Origin: an uncultured Jannaschia sp.
GTDB lineage: Bacteria; Pseudomonadota; Alphaproteobacteria; Rhodobacterales; Rhodobacteraceae
Assembly (NCBI RefSeq): GCF_947503795.1
Contig: NZ_CANNEZ010000001.1
Span: forward strand, 1,417,001 to 1,481,000
Direction of reading: 5' to 3'
DNA: 64,000 bases
Shown here: in pieces, positions 34,898 through 43,684 of the stretch
How positions within the stretch are numbered: the stretch's first letter is position 1
Layout: each line of letters opens with the position of its first letter
The notes under the pieces: model-generated
Seen by the model: only the letters and a program-made list of their open reading frames with translations
Databases searched by the model: none
What the model was told of the DNA's origin: nothing
Program-made: the position numbers and the translations under genes

Positions 34898-35634
34898 CAG
34901 TGCCTCAGGATCTTGGAGAAGAAATCGCGGGCGCGCTCGGTCTTGGGCGTGTCGAACAGCTCGGCCGGGGTGCCCGCCTCGATTATCTGGCCCGCATCCA
35001 TGAAGACGACCTTGTCGGCCACCTCTCGGACGAACGCCATCTCGTGGCTGACGATGATCATGGTCATCCCCTCGTCGGCGAGCTTGCGGATCGCGTCGAG
35101 CACCTCGTTGACCAGTTCGGGATCGAGCGCCGAGGTCACCTCGTCGAGAAGCAGGATCTGAGGTTTGAGCGCGAGGCCCCGCGCCAGCGCGACCCGCTGC
35201 TGTTGGCCGCCCGAAAGCTGGTCCGAATAGGCATCCGCCTTGTCCGACAGACCCACCAGCCCCAGAAGCCGCCGCGCCTCGGCCTCCACCTCGCGCTTGT
35301 CCCATTTCTTGATCTTGAGCGGGGCGAGCGTGAGGTTCTGCATCACGGTCATGTTCTGGAACAGGTTGTAGGCCTGGAAGACGATGGCCATGCGGTCGCG
35401 CGCGGCCCGGACCTCGCGGGCCGACGAATAGTTCATCCGCTCGCCCGTGATCTCGACCTCGCCCCCGGTGATCGGGGTCAGCCCCATCAGCGCGCGCAGG
35501 ACCGTCGACTTGCCCGACCCCGAGGGGCCGACAAGTGCCGCGATCTCGCCCTTCTCGATCGAGAAGCTGATCCCTTTCAGGACCTCAAGGGCGCCGTATT
35601 TTGCGCGAACGTCGCTGACCGCGAGGTGTGGCAA
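34897..35634 (-). CDS. Polar amino acid ABC transporter ATPase
   Basis: This 245-residue ATPase of the GlnQ/HisP type has Walker A VGPSGSGKST, Q-loop VFQAYNLFQNMTV, signature LSGGQQQRVALAR, Walker B ILLLDEVTSALDPEL and the switch His in VSHEM. The start is a TTG at 35634 behind GGAGAAACG, with no in-frame ATG nearby. It overlaps the second permease gene by 50 bases. Together with the two permeases and binding protein it forms a complete importer for an amino acid or similar zwitterion. Confidence 0.93.
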   Translation of the reverse strand: MPHLAVSDVRAKYGALEVLKGISFSIEKGEIAALVGPSGSGKSTVLRALMGLTPITGGEVEITGERMNYSSAREVRAARDRMAIVFQAYNLFQNMTVMQNLTLAPLKIKKWDKREVEAEARRLLGLVGLSDKADAYSDQLSGGQQQRVALARGLALKPQILLLDEVTSALDPELVNEVLDAIRKLADEGMTMIIVSHEMAFVREVADKVVFMDAGQIIEAGTPAELFDTPKTERARDFFSKILRH

Positions 35635-36298
35635 GGCGTTTCTCCAGGTATTGGCCCAGAAGGCTCAGGGGAAAGGATAGAAGGAAATAGCACAGCGCGA
35701 TGGTGCCGAAGACGAGGATACCGGAATAGCCCTGGTTGTTCAGCTCCTTGCCCCGGAAGGTCAGCTCGAATACGCCGACCTGGCTGACCAGCGCCGTGTC
35801 CTTGATGAAGGCGACGGCGAAGGCGATGGCGGGCGGCACGATCACCGGCCAGGCCTGCGGCAGCACGATCCGAAGGTTGGTCTGGAGCCGCGAGAGGTTC
35901 ATCGCCTCGGCCGCCTCGACCTGCGTCCTCGGGACGCTTTCGAGACCGCCGCGGATGATGTCGGCGGTGTAGGCGATGGCATAGAGGCAGATCGCGATCA
36001 CCGCGATCGTGAAGAGCGAGGCGTCGGGCGTCACCGCCTGGATGAAGAACAGCACAAGGTAGATGACGACGATGAACGGGATGCGGCGGAACACCTCGAC
36101 ATAGGCGATGCAGATCACGCGCAGCGGCAACGCCCAGAGGCCCGGCGTCTGGCGCAGGAATACCAGCACGAAGGCGAAGCCGAACCCGATCAGGCAACCG
36201 GCGACTGTCATGCCGAGGGTCAGCATCGCCGACTCCAGCAGGAGCGCCATGTTGGGCCCCGAGAAGAAGCGCGGGATCTGTTCGATGATCCGGTCCAT
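35585..36298 (-). CDS. Polar amino acid ABC transporter permease 2
   Basis: This 237-residue HisM/GlnP-type permease has about five spans and the ATPase-contact loop RTQVEAAEAMNLSRLQTNLRIVLPQA. A further family block is VEVFRRIPFIVVIY. The C-terminal 20 residues are basic and lie over the start of the ATPase gene. It starts at 36298, sharing one base with the stop region of the first permease gene. Confidence 0.92.
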   Translation of the reverse strand: MDRIIEQIPRFFSGPNMALLLESAMLTLGMTVAGCLIGFGFAFVLVFLRQTPGLWALPLRVICIAYVEVFRRIPFIVVIYLVLFFIQAVTPDASLFTIAVIAICLYAIAYTADIIRGGLESVPRTQVEAAEAMNLSRLQTNLRIVLPQAWPVIVPPAIAFAVAFIKDTALVSQVGVFELTFRGKELNNQGYSGILVFGTIALCYFLLSFPLSLLGQYLEKRLATPRGQRRSRKIRRP

Positions 36299-36975
36299 CA
36301 GAAGATCCGCGCCTTGACGCGGAACGCCCACCGCCCCAGCAGCGCCAGCCCGATCGAGGCGATGAAGGTCAGCACGACATACATGCCGGCGACGACCGTG
36401 AAGTATTCCAGCCAGCGGTAGTTGACGGTCGAGAGGTTGATCGCCTGCCCCGTCAACTCGTCGACGCCGATCAGCGCCCCGACCGAGGTCCCCATCACCA
36501 GGACGACGATGAAGAAGTTGGCCAGCGCCGGGTAGATCGACTTGGCGATATGCGGGACGATAATGTAGCGGACCTGCTGGATCAGCGACATGCCGAGCGT
36601 CTGGCCCGCCTCGATCTCGGGGAGGCGGACCGACAGGAAGCCCGCGCGCAGGATCAGCGTCAGGTAGGCGCCCGCGTTCATGGTCAGACCGATCAGCAGG
36701 CAGGCCTCGTTCGACCAGCGAACGCCGACCTCGGGCAGGCCGAAGTAGAGGAAATAGATCTGGATCAGGGCGGGCGTGTTGGTGATGAAGACCACGTAGC
36801 CATCGACCAGCATCCGCAGCGGCCACGGCCCGTAGGTCTTGATCGCGGCCCCCAGAAGTCCGATCACCGCGCCGCCCGCGAAGGCGAAGACGCCCAGCTG
36901 GAAGGTGAGCCACGCCCCTTCCAGAAGCTGGGGCATGTTCTCCCAGACGACGCCGAACTGAAACCGGTAATTCAT
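36298..36975 (-). CDS. Polar amino acid ABC transporter permease 1
   Basis: This 225-residue permease of the HisQ type has spans at about 15-40, 55-80, 85-110 and two more near the C-terminus. The contact loop is LPEIEAGQTLGMSLIQQVRYIIVPH, and the early TNTPALIQIYFLYFGLP block is typical of amino acid permeases. It follows the binding protein by 54 bases. Confidence 0.92.
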   Translation of the reverse strand: MNYRFQFGVVWENMPQLLEGAWLTFQLGVFAFAGGAVIGLLGAAIKTYGPWPLRMLVDGYVVFITNTPALIQIYFLYFGLPEVGVRWSNEACLLIGLTMNAGAYLTLILRAGFLSVRLPEIEAGQTLGMSLIQQVRYIIVPHIAKSIYPALANFFIVVLVMGTSVGALIGVDELTGQAINLSTVNYRWLEYFTVVAGMYVVLTFIASIGLALLGRWAFRVKARIF

Positions 36976-37029
36976 GGGGTCAGGGCCGCGCGCCCCGGCC
37001 GCGATGGGCCGGGGCGCGCGCGTCTCAAA

Positions 37030-37839
37030 TCAGAAGAACGGGACGGGTTCGACCGCGCGGAGCATCGGCGCGCCGTAGTACTTCTCCCAGGTCTCGTTGA
37101 TCATGCCGCCCGAATGCATGTTGTAGAGCGCGATGTTCAGGACCTCGGTGAGGTTGTCGTTGCCCTGCGCCACGCCGATCGCACAGTAGGCCACGAAGAT
37201 CGGGTTCTCGACCACGCGCCAGTTCACGTCCGGGTAGTTCTCGGTGAAGGCCATGAAGAAGTCGATGTTCTCGACGATGGCGTCGGCCCGTCCCTGCCCC
37301 ACGAGGCGCACGGTATCGGCCAGCGTGTCGACCAGCTCAAGCTCGACATTCGGCATGTTCTCACCGATCCAGTCGACGGTCCAGTTGCCGCGCATGTTGG
37401 CGAGCGTGACGCCCTCGGTGTTGAAATCCTCCCAGCTGTCACCCTCGATCTGGTCGGTGGCGAGGACGGCCAGCACCTCGGTATGGAGCGGAACGGTGTA
37501 GTCGATCAGCTTGGCGCGCTCGGTGTTGCGCGTCAGCGCGCCCAGCGAGATGTCGATGCGGTCGGACACGAGGAACGGGACGCGCTGCGGCGTCTCGGTC
37601 GGCACCCATTCGACCTCGACGCCGATCGCGTCGGCCAGCGCCTGGCCCACGTCGATGTCGAAGCCTTCCCATTCGCCCGCATCGTTGCGCGTGCTCATGT
37701 TCGGGAAGTTCGGATTGATGCCGATGCGGATCACACCGTCGGACAGGATGTCATCGAGGCTCTTGGCGTGAACCCCGGTCACCGCCGTCGCAGCCAGCGC
37801 TAGGCCGGTCAGCGCGGAAAGGAACGTTCTCTTCATCAT
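37030..37839 (-). CDS. Polar amino acid ABC transporter binding protein
   Basis: This 269-residue family 3 extracellular solute-binding protein starts with MMKRTFLSALTGLALAATAVTGVHA, a Sec signal peptide. The mature protein has IRIGINPNFPNMS, EGFDIDVGQALADAIGVEVEWV, the ligand Arg in TRNTERAKLIDYTVP and a C-terminal GGMINETWEKYYG. It heads a nine-gene operon that also encodes GST, SDR, racemase-like and two SnoaL-like enzymes. The shared operator element lies 69-84 bases upstream. Confidence 0.93.
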   Translation of the reverse strand: MMKRTFLSALTGLALAATAVTGVHAKSLDDILSDGVIRIGINPNFPNMSTRNDAGEWEGFDIDVGQALADAIGVEVEWVPTETPQRVPFLVSDRIDISLGALTRNTERAKLIDYTVPLHTEVLAVLATDQIEGDSWEDFNTEGVTLANMRGNWTVDWIGENMPNVELELVDTLADTVRLVGQGRADAIVENIDFFMAFTENYPDVNWRVVENPIFVAYCAIGVAQGNDNLTEVLNIALYNMHSGGMINETWEKYYGAPMLRAVEPVPFF

Positions 37840-37907
37840 GCTTCAAGATCTCCCATGTCGATCGGCCCATCCCCCGAGCCGTGGGGAACCGGGTGTTCTC
37901 CCCGATT

Positions 37908-37923
37908 TGTGCGCAAAACGAAC
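37908..37923. promoter_or_regulatory. Island operator element a
   Basis: TGTGCG-CAAAA-CGAAC, followed three bases later by another TGTGCG half-site. It lies in the promoter region of the amino-acid transporter operon (start 37839). It matches the consensus TGTGCG-N5-(C/T)GAAC found at four other island promoters. A variant dyad close to TGTTCG-N5-CGAACA would suit an IclR-type dimer. Confidence 0.65.
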
Positions 37924-37963
37924 GTTTGTGCGAGTGAAAGCGTCGGCCAGATGCGGGCGTCTG

Positions 37964-39436
37964 TCAATGATCTCGTGCGGGGGCGTGGATCGCTTCGACC
38001 TCGATCTCCACGTCATAGGGTCCGATCAGATCGATCCCGCCCAGAAGCGTGTTGGCGGGCCGGACATGCCCCAGATAACGCGCATGGACCGCCGAGACGG
38101 CCTCCCAATCGTCTGCGTGGCGCAGGTAGACGCGGGTCCGTACGATGTCGTCGACCGTGCCGCCCAGCGCCTCGATGGCCGCGATGATCTTGTCGAACAC
38201 GTACGTCGCCTGCCCCGCCGCATCGCCCTTGCAGACGGCGTCGCCACCCGGTGCGGTCGCGGTCGTTCCGCTGACGAGGATGCGGTTGCCGTCGCGCACG
38301 GCCCGCGCGAAGCCCGCCGCCTCCTCCCAGATCGAGCCGCTATCGGCCAGCCGGCGACCGGGACGCACTTCGCGCGCGGCGAAGACCGGCGGCAGCGCGT
38401 CGAGATGGTGGCTGAGATCGCCGGAGGCCGTCAGGAAGGGCGGCTTGCGGTATTCGTCGCCGCAATCGCCGGGAATATCGTCGAGCCCGGCCAGCGCACC
38501 CGCCAGAAGCACCCGGTCGGCATCGTCGAAGCGCAACGCCTCGGCATTGAGATTGTCGGCACGGTGCTCGTTCTCGCCGAGGCGCGCGCCGATGATGGTG
38601 GCCCCGACCGCCGCGTGCGACAGCACCCAGGCCGTCGCCACGTTCGAGATCGACACGCCGTGTTTCTCGGCGACCGTGCCCGCCGCGTCGAGCAGGCGCT
38701 GGTACGGGCCCCAGCCCCCGGCCGCATCGATGAAGCGGCGGTATTTCATGCGGCTCCAATCGGCGATGTCCTCGGGCTCGGGCGCGCCGCGCCAGCGATT
38801 CGACAGGAACCCGCCCCCCAGCGTCCCGAAGGCCAGAAGCGTCACGTCGTTCGCGCGGGCGACCCGCGACAGCTCGCCCGCCGCGCGCCGGTCGAGCATG
38901 GAGAAGCAGACCTGATTGGACGCCACCTCGATCCCATGCGTGAGCAGGAGGTGCAGGTGCGCGGCGTCGAAATTCGTCAGCCCAATCTCGCGGATCAGCC
39001 CCTCCTCGCGTAGGCGCATCAGGCCCTCCATCGCGTCGAGATATTCCGGCATCTCGTAGCGCCACCAATGGAACTGCATGACGTCGACCGCCTCCAGCCC
39101 CAGCCGGTCCAGCGCCGTCTCGACGCCCCGCCGCACGACCCCGAGATCCATCGGCCCCGGTGCGGGACACCACTTGGTCAGGATCGTCGGCGGCGTCTCG
39201 CCCGCGTCGCGCATCGCCCGCGCGGCCATCCCCGCCACGATCTCGGCGCTACCGTAATGGTCGGCCATGTCGAACGTGTCGAACCCGGCGCGGGCGTAGT
39301 CCACAAGCGCCTCGGCGGCCCGGTCGAGATCCAGCGTCTTCCCGTCCCGCTCCTGGTCTGCCATCTGCCAGAGCCCGGTGATCAGCCGCCGAATGGGGAC
39401 GTCGCGGCCCAGTGTCGTCCGTTCCGGCTCGCGCAT
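37964..39436 (-). CDS. Aldo/keto reductase-RidA-like fusion
   Basis: This 490-residue two-domain protein has residues 1 to about 345 forming an aldo/keto reductase with the full tetrad: D56 and Y61 (DMADHYGSAE), K88 (ILTKWC) and H123 (QFHWW). Residues about 350-490 are a RidA/YjgF-type domain with VDDIVRTRVYLRHADDW and the end IEVEAI. The Arg needed for imine hydrolysis in classical RidA is Asn462 here (PANTLL). The start at MREPERT has AAAGGAGGTCGCG directly upstream. Such a fusion could reduce a carbonyl and shepherd the related enamine or imine. It is divergent from the AcoX-like gene across an operator element. Confidence 0.88.
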   Translation of the reverse strand: MREPERTTLGRDVPIRRLITGLWQMADQERDGKTLDLDRAAEALVDYARAGFDTFDMADHYGSAEIVAGMAARAMRDAGETPPTILTKWCPAPGPMDLGVVRRGVETALDRLGLEAVDVMQFHWWRYEMPEYLDAMEGLMRLREEGLIREIGLTNFDAAHLHLLLTHGIEVASNQVCFSMLDRRAAGELSRVARANDVTLLAFGTLGGGFLSNRWRGAPEPEDIADWSRMKYRRFIDAAGGWGPYQRLLDAAGTVAEKHGVSISNVATAWVLSHAAVGATIIGARLGENEHRADNLNAEALRFDDADRVLLAGALAGLDDIPGDCGDEYRKPPFLTASGDLSHHLDALPPVFAAREVRPGRRLADSGSIWEEAAGFARAVRDGNRILVSGTTATAPGGDAVCKGDAAGQATYVFDKIIAAIEALGGTVDDIVRTRVYLRHADDWEAVSAVHARYLGHVRPANTLLGGIDLIGPYDVEIEVEAIHAPARDH

Positions 39437-39456
39437 CGCGACCTCCTTTGCAGTTG

Positions 39457-39477
39457 CGAACATCTGTGCGCAATATG
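39457..39477. promoter_or_regulatory. Island operator element b
   Basis: This 21-base element is identical at 18 positions to 54199-54219 and contains CGAACATC followed by TGTGCGCA. The half-sites TGCGAACA and TGTGCGCA form an inverted repeat with a two-base spacer. It sits between the divergent starts at 39436 and 39514. Confidence 0.65.
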
Positions 39478-39513
39478 GCCTTGGTCTCAACCGCGAAGTT
39501 CTGGAGAGGCGCC

Positions 39514-40626
39514 TTGCGTATCGGTCTGGTGGTCAATCCCGTGGCGGGGCTGGGCGGGGCCGTGGGCCTCAAGGGCACGGACGGGCCGGGCATCGTTGCC
39601 GAGGCCCGCGCGCGCGGCGCCGAGGACCGGGCAGGCCCGCGGACGCGCACGGCGCTGGCGCGGCTGGCCGATCGCGCGCCCGGAACGCGGCTGGTCGCGG
39701 GGCCCGGTCCGCTCGGGGCCGACTGGGCCGAAGGGCTCGACCTCGAAATCGAAGCGGTCATGATCCCCGACGCGACCGGCACCGCGCGCGACACCAAGGC
39801 CGTGATCCGCGCCATCGGGCCCTGCGACCAGATGGTCTTTGCGGGCGGCGACGGCACCGCGCGCGATGTCGCGGCGACGTTGGCGGAGGGCACGCCGATG
39901 CTGGGGATCCCGTCGGGCGTGAAGATGCATTCGGGCGTCTTCGCGGTCTCGCCCGGCGCTGCGGGGGCGCTTCTGGCGGACCTCGTGACCGATCCGGCGC
40001 GCGTGACCTGGCGCGGCGAGGTAGAGATCATGGATATCGACGAGGTCGCGCTCCGCGCGGGCGTCCTCGCCCCCCGGCTCTACGGGCTGGCCACGACGCC
40101 CGGTGCGCGCAGCCTGATGCAGGCCGCGAAGGGCGGCCCGCCCGGGGACGGCGAAGGCGCCGTGCGCGCCGCCGCCGCCGCGATCGCCGCGACGATGGCG
40201 CCCGGCATCCTTTATGTCGTGGGGCCCGGCACCAGCGCCGGGGCCGTGACGCGCGCCGCGGGGTTCGAGCCGACCGTGCTGGGCGTCGACGCCCTCCTCG
40301 ACGGCAAGCGCGTCGCGCGCGACGCCACCGGGGCCGAGCTTTCCGCCCTCGCCCGCGACCGCCCCGTGCGGATCGTCCTGGGCGTGACGGGACAGCAGGG
40401 CTTCCTTCTCGGGCGCGGCAACCAGCAGATCGGGACGGACCTGATCCACAAGGCCGGGCGCGAGGGGATGATCGTGATCGCATCGCCCGAAAAGCTCGCG
40501 ACGCTCGCCGCGCCGCGCCTTCTGGTGGATACCGGCGACGCGGCGCTCGACGACGCGCTTTCGGGATTTCACCGTGTGAGGACCGGTGCGGGACGTGCGA
40601 CGATGATGCGGATCGGGACGGCCTGA
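39514..40626 (+). CDS. ATP-NAD kinase/AcoX-family protein
   Basis: This 370-residue protein of the NAD kinase-like superfamily has the diacylglycerol-kinase-type phosphate loop GGDGTARDV near residue 108 and the N-terminal RIGLVVNPVAGLGG. AcoX, encoded in acetoin-breakdown operons, is of this group and has no established reaction. The start is a TTG at 39514 behind GGAGAGGC; the ATG at 39475 lies within the operator element and has no ribosome-binding site. It lies 75 bases before the P-protein-like pair on the same strand, so a functional link with those genes is likely. Its role is unknown. Confidence 0.82.
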   Translation: MRIGLVVNPVAGLGGAVGLKGTDGPGIVAEARARGAEDRAGPRTRTALARLADRAPGTRLVAGPGPLGADWAEGLDLEIEAVMIPDATGTARDTKAVIRAIGPCDQMVFAGGDGTARDVAATLAEGTPMLGIPSGVKMHSGVFAVSPGAAGALLADLVTDPARVTWRGEVEIMDIDEVALRAGVLAPRLYGLATTPGARSLMQAAKGGPPGDGEGAVRAAAAAIAATMAPGILYVVGPGTSAGAVTRAAGFEPTVLGVDALLDGKRVARDATGAELSALARDRPVRIVLGVTGQQGFLLGRGNQQIGTDLIHKAGREGMIVIASPEKLATLAAPRLLVDTGDAALDDALSGFHRVRTGAGRATMMRIGTA

Positions 40627-40633
40627 ATTCCGT

Positions 40634-40649
40634 TGTGCGATATGCGAAC
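40634..40649. promoter_or_regulatory. Island operator element c
   Basis: TGTGCG-ATATG-CGAAC, 53 bases upstream of the ATG at 40702. It is one of the best matches to the shared element and lies directly in the short gap between the AcoX-like gene and the P-protein-like pair. Confidence 0.65.
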
Positions 40650-40701
40650 TCTTGTTTAAGTTGATGCGACTGCCCCCGCGCCCTGATCCGAGGAGTGACC
40701 C

Positions 40702-42108
40702 ATGAGCCAAGACACCCAGTCCCATCCGTGGATGGCGAACTCCGCTCCGGGCGCATTGCAGGCGATGCTGGACGAGATCGGAGCCCGCGACGCGCGCGAG
40801 GTATTCGCGCAGATCCCCGAGGATCATTTTCGCACGACCCCGCTCGACCTGCCGCCCGCGCTGACGTCCGAGCTGGCGCTCAAGCGCGACCTCGTGGGCA
40901 AGCTGAAGAAGAATGCCGATTGCGAGGCCAATCTCAGCTTTCTGGGTGCCGGCGTCTGGCAGCACCATGTCCCCGCCGTCGTCGACGAAATCGTCGGCCG
41001 GACCGAGTTCGCGACCAATGTCTGGGGCAGCTACCAGTCCGATCACGGCCGCAACCAGGCGTGGTTCGAATTCTCGTCGCAGCTCGGTGCGCTTTTGAAC
41101 CTCGATGTGGTGCAGCTCCCGGTCTATTCCTGGGGCTGTGCGACGGGGCACGCGATCCGGATGGCCGCGCGCATCAATGGACGCACGAAGGTCCTGATGC
41201 CGCGCCTGAGCGACCCCGAGCGCCTGTCGGTGATCGGCACCTATTGCAAGCCGACCCAGATGGATGGCCATATCGAGATCGTGCTGGTCGATGCCGATCC
41301 GACCAGCGGACGGCTGGACCTCGGCGACCTCAAGTCCAAGCTCGGGCCCGACGTGGCCGCCGTCTATTTCGAGAACCCCGCCTATTTGGGCACGATCGAG
41401 ACCGAGGCGGCCGAGATCGCGCGACTGACCCGTGCTGCGGGCGCCGAGACCATCGTCGGCGTCGATCCCATCAGCCTCGGAGTGATGACCGCGCCGGGGG
41501 ATTACGGCGCCGACCTCGTGACCGGGCCGGTGCAGCCACTGGGCGTTCACATGCAATGCGGCGGCGGCGCGGGCGGCTTCATCGCCTCGCGCGATGAGGA
41601 GACATACGTCCTCGAATACAACGGCTTCCTCGTCTCCATCGCCGAGACGGTCGAGCCGGGGCAGCATGCCTTCGGCCTCGCCTGCCCGCACCAGAACTCC
41701 TACGGCTCGCGCGAGCACGGCAAGGACTGGACCGGCAACTCGACCTATCTCTGGGCCATCGCGGGCGCGGTCTACATGAGCCTGCTGGGGCCGCAGGGCT
41801 TCCGCGAGGTGGGCACCCTGATCGTGTCGAACGCGCGGTATGCGGCCAAGATGCTGGACCGCGTGCCGGGTGTCCGGGTCGTCTGGCCCGACACGACCTT
41901 CAAGGAATTCGTCGTCAATTTCGACGACACCGGCAAGACGGTGGCCGAGATCAACGACGCGCTGCGCGCACGGGGCATCTTCGGCGGCAAGGATGTCTCG
42001 GGCGAGGACGGCGCGCTGGGGCAGTCGGCGCTCTACTGCGTGACCGAGGTGCACACGGCGGGCGACATTCACCACTTGGCCGATACCCTCACGGAGGTGC
42101 TCGCATGA
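40702..42108 (+). CDS. Diverged glycine-decarboxylase P-protein subunit 1-like enzyme
   Basis: This 468-residue homologue of GcvPA, the N-terminal half of the PLP-dependent P-protein, has FLGAGVWQHHVPAVVDEIVGR in the place of the canonical GAGCYDHYIPAVV block. The canonical TPYQPEISQG loop is changed to NVWGSYQSDHGRNQ. The rest of the fold (YFENPAYLGTIE, GVHMQCGGGAGGF) is kept. Family members decarboxylate glycine and pass the aminomethyl group to lipoyl-H-protein. No gcvH, gcvT or lpd is present nearby. With its partner (four-base overlap) it may act on another amino acid. Confidence 0.85.
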   Translation: MSQDTQSHPWMANSAPGALQAMLDEIGARDAREVFAQIPEDHFRTTPLDLPPALTSELALKRDLVGKLKKNADCEANLSFLGAGVWQHHVPAVVDEIVGRTEFATNVWGSYQSDHGRNQAWFEFSSQLGALLNLDVVQLPVYSWGCATGHAIRMAARINGRTKVLMPRLSDPERLSVIGTYCKPTQMDGHIEIVLVDADPTSGRLDLGDLKSKLGPDVAAVYFENPAYLGTIETEAAEIARLTRAAGAETIVGVDPISLGVMTAPGDYGADLVTGPVQPLGVHMQCGGGAGGFIASRDEETYVLEYNGFLVSIAETVEPGQHAFGLACPHQNSYGSREHGKDWTGNSTYLWAIAGAVYMSLLGPQGFREVGTLIVSNARYAAKMLDRVPGVRVVWPDTTFKEFVVNFDDTGKTVAEINDALRARGIFGGKDVSGEDGALGQSALYCVTEVHTAGDIHHLADTLTEVLA

Positions 42109-43664
42109 CCCGCATTCCCGACTTTCACGCCGCCAAATGGGACGAGCCCGTCATCTACGAGATCGGCCGCCCCGGTGCGCGCGGACAGATCTTCGACGCG
42201 CCCGACGCGCGGGTGACCGAGGCCGTCGGAACCGACCTGATCCCCGCGGCGATGGCCCGCAGCGACGCACCCGCCCTGCCCGAGATCACCGAGTTCGAGG
42301 CGCAGCGCCATTTCCTCCATCTCAGCCAGATGACGCTGGGCATGATGGGGATCAGCCTCTTCGGCACCTGCACGATGAAGTACAACTCCAAGGCGGCCGA
42401 ATACGCCACGCTCCGGCCCGAGCTGGCCGAGGTGCATCCCTTCCAGCATCCCGACACGCTGCAAGGCGTGCTCGAGATCATCCACGATTTCGACGGTATC
42501 CTGCAGAGCCTGTCGGGCATGGACCAGTTCATCTTCCAGGCCGGCGGCGGGGCCGATGCGGCCTACACGATGGCGACGGTCGCGCGCGCCTACTGGGCTG
42601 ACAAGGGGATGCTGGGACAGCGGACCGAGATGGTGACCAGCGTCCAGGCCCATCCCTGCAACCCGGCGACGGCGGCGGCAGCGGGGTTCGACGTCGTGAA
42701 CCTGCCGCTCGAGGAGAACGGCTATCCTTCGCTCGACGCGCTGAAGGCCGCGATCAGCGAGAAGACCGCGCTCATCATGATCAACAACCCCGACGACATG
42801 GGCATCTACAATCCCGAGATAAAGGAATGGACGCGGGTCGCGCGCGAGGCGGGCGCGCTCTGCTTCTACGACCACGCGAATTTCAACGGGGTGATGGGCA
42901 AGCTCTCGGCGCGCGAGCTGGGCTTCGACGCCTGCATGTTCATGCTCCACAAGACCTTCGGCGCGCCCAAGGCCGGCGGCGGCCCCGCTGTGGGCGCCTT
43001 CGGATGCACCGACGACCTCGCGCCCTACGTCCCCGGCCCCGTCGTCGTGAAGGAGGGCGACCGCTACCGCCTCGACGAGGACCGCCCGAAATCCACGGGC
43101 AAGGTCCGCGAATACTGGGGGAACGTCCCGCAGGTGGTGAAGGCCTATGCCTGGAGCCGCGCGATGGGGGCCGAAGGCATCGACCTCGCCTCGGACATCT
43201 CGGTCGTCGCGAACAATTACATGGACAAGAAGCTGGGTGAGATCCCGGGACTGGCGATCTCCAATCCGGACATCGACGCGTGGCGGATGGAGATGACGCG
43301 CTGGTCGCTAGGGCCGCTGACCGAGGAGACGGGTGTCACGACGGTCGATTTCGCCAACCGGATGGCCGATTACGGGATCGACCCCTACTGGATGAGCCAC
43401 GAGCCGTGGATCGTGGCCGAGCCCTTCACACCGGAGGCGGGCGAGCTCTGGTCCAAGGAGGATATCGACACCTGGATCGCGGTCATCGCGAAGATCGCCG
43501 AGGAGGCGCGGAGCGAGCCCGAACTGGTCAAGACCGCGCCCCACAAGCAGCCGGTCGCGCAGGTCCGCGGCGACGTGTTCGAGGATCCGGCAAAATGGGC
43601 GATGACGTGGCGCGCCTACAAGCGCAAGATCGCGGGCGACGATGCCGCGCGCGGCGTCGCCTGA
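42105..43664 (+). CDS. Diverged glycine-decarboxylase P-protein subunit 2-like enzyme
   Basis: This 519-residue homologue of GcvPB carries the PLP site. Lys283 (FMLHKTFGAPK) is the Schiff-base lysine, Asp256 and His183 (QAHPCNPAT, canonical AHGTNPAS) hold the ring, and FGTCTMKYNSK corresponds to GSCTMKYNPK. The glycine-rich loop after the lysine is changed from TPHGGGGPG to APKAGGGPA. The subunit has a complete PLP pocket but altered substrate-facing loops, so glycine need not be the substrate. It overlaps subunit 1 by four bases and converges on the FAD oxidoreductase gene 20 bases downstream. Confidence 0.86.
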   Translation: MTRIPDFHAAKWDEPVIYEIGRPGARGQIFDAPDARVTEAVGTDLIPAAMARSDAPALPEITEFEAQRHFLHLSQMTLGMMGISLFGTCTMKYNSKAAEYATLRPELAEVHPFQHPDTLQGVLEIIHDFDGILQSLSGMDQFIFQAGGGADAAYTMATVARAYWADKGMLGQRTEMVTSVQAHPCNPATAAAAGFDVVNLPLEENGYPSLDALKAAISEKTALIMINNPDDMGIYNPEIKEWTRVAREAGALCFYDHANFNGVMGKLSARELGFDACMFMLHKTFGAPKAGGGPAVGAFGCTDDLAPYVPGPVVVKEGDRYRLDEDRPKSTGKVREYWGNVPQVVKAYAWSRAMGAEGIDLASDISVVANNYMDKKLGEIPGLAISNPDIDAWRMEMTRWSLGPLTEETGVTTVDFANRMADYGIDPYWMSHEPWIVAEPFTPEAGELWSKEDIDTWIAVIAKIAEEARSEPELVKTAPHKQPVAQVRGDVFEDPAKWAMTWRAYKRKIAGDDAARGVA

Positions 43665-43684
43665 CGGCCGTGGCGCATGCGCGC

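Noticed and set aside
40702-43664. Reading the P-protein pair as an ordinary glycine cleavage operon
   Set aside because: No gcvT, gcvH or lpd is adjacent and several invariant loops differ from the canonical protein, so I list it as a diverged system instead.
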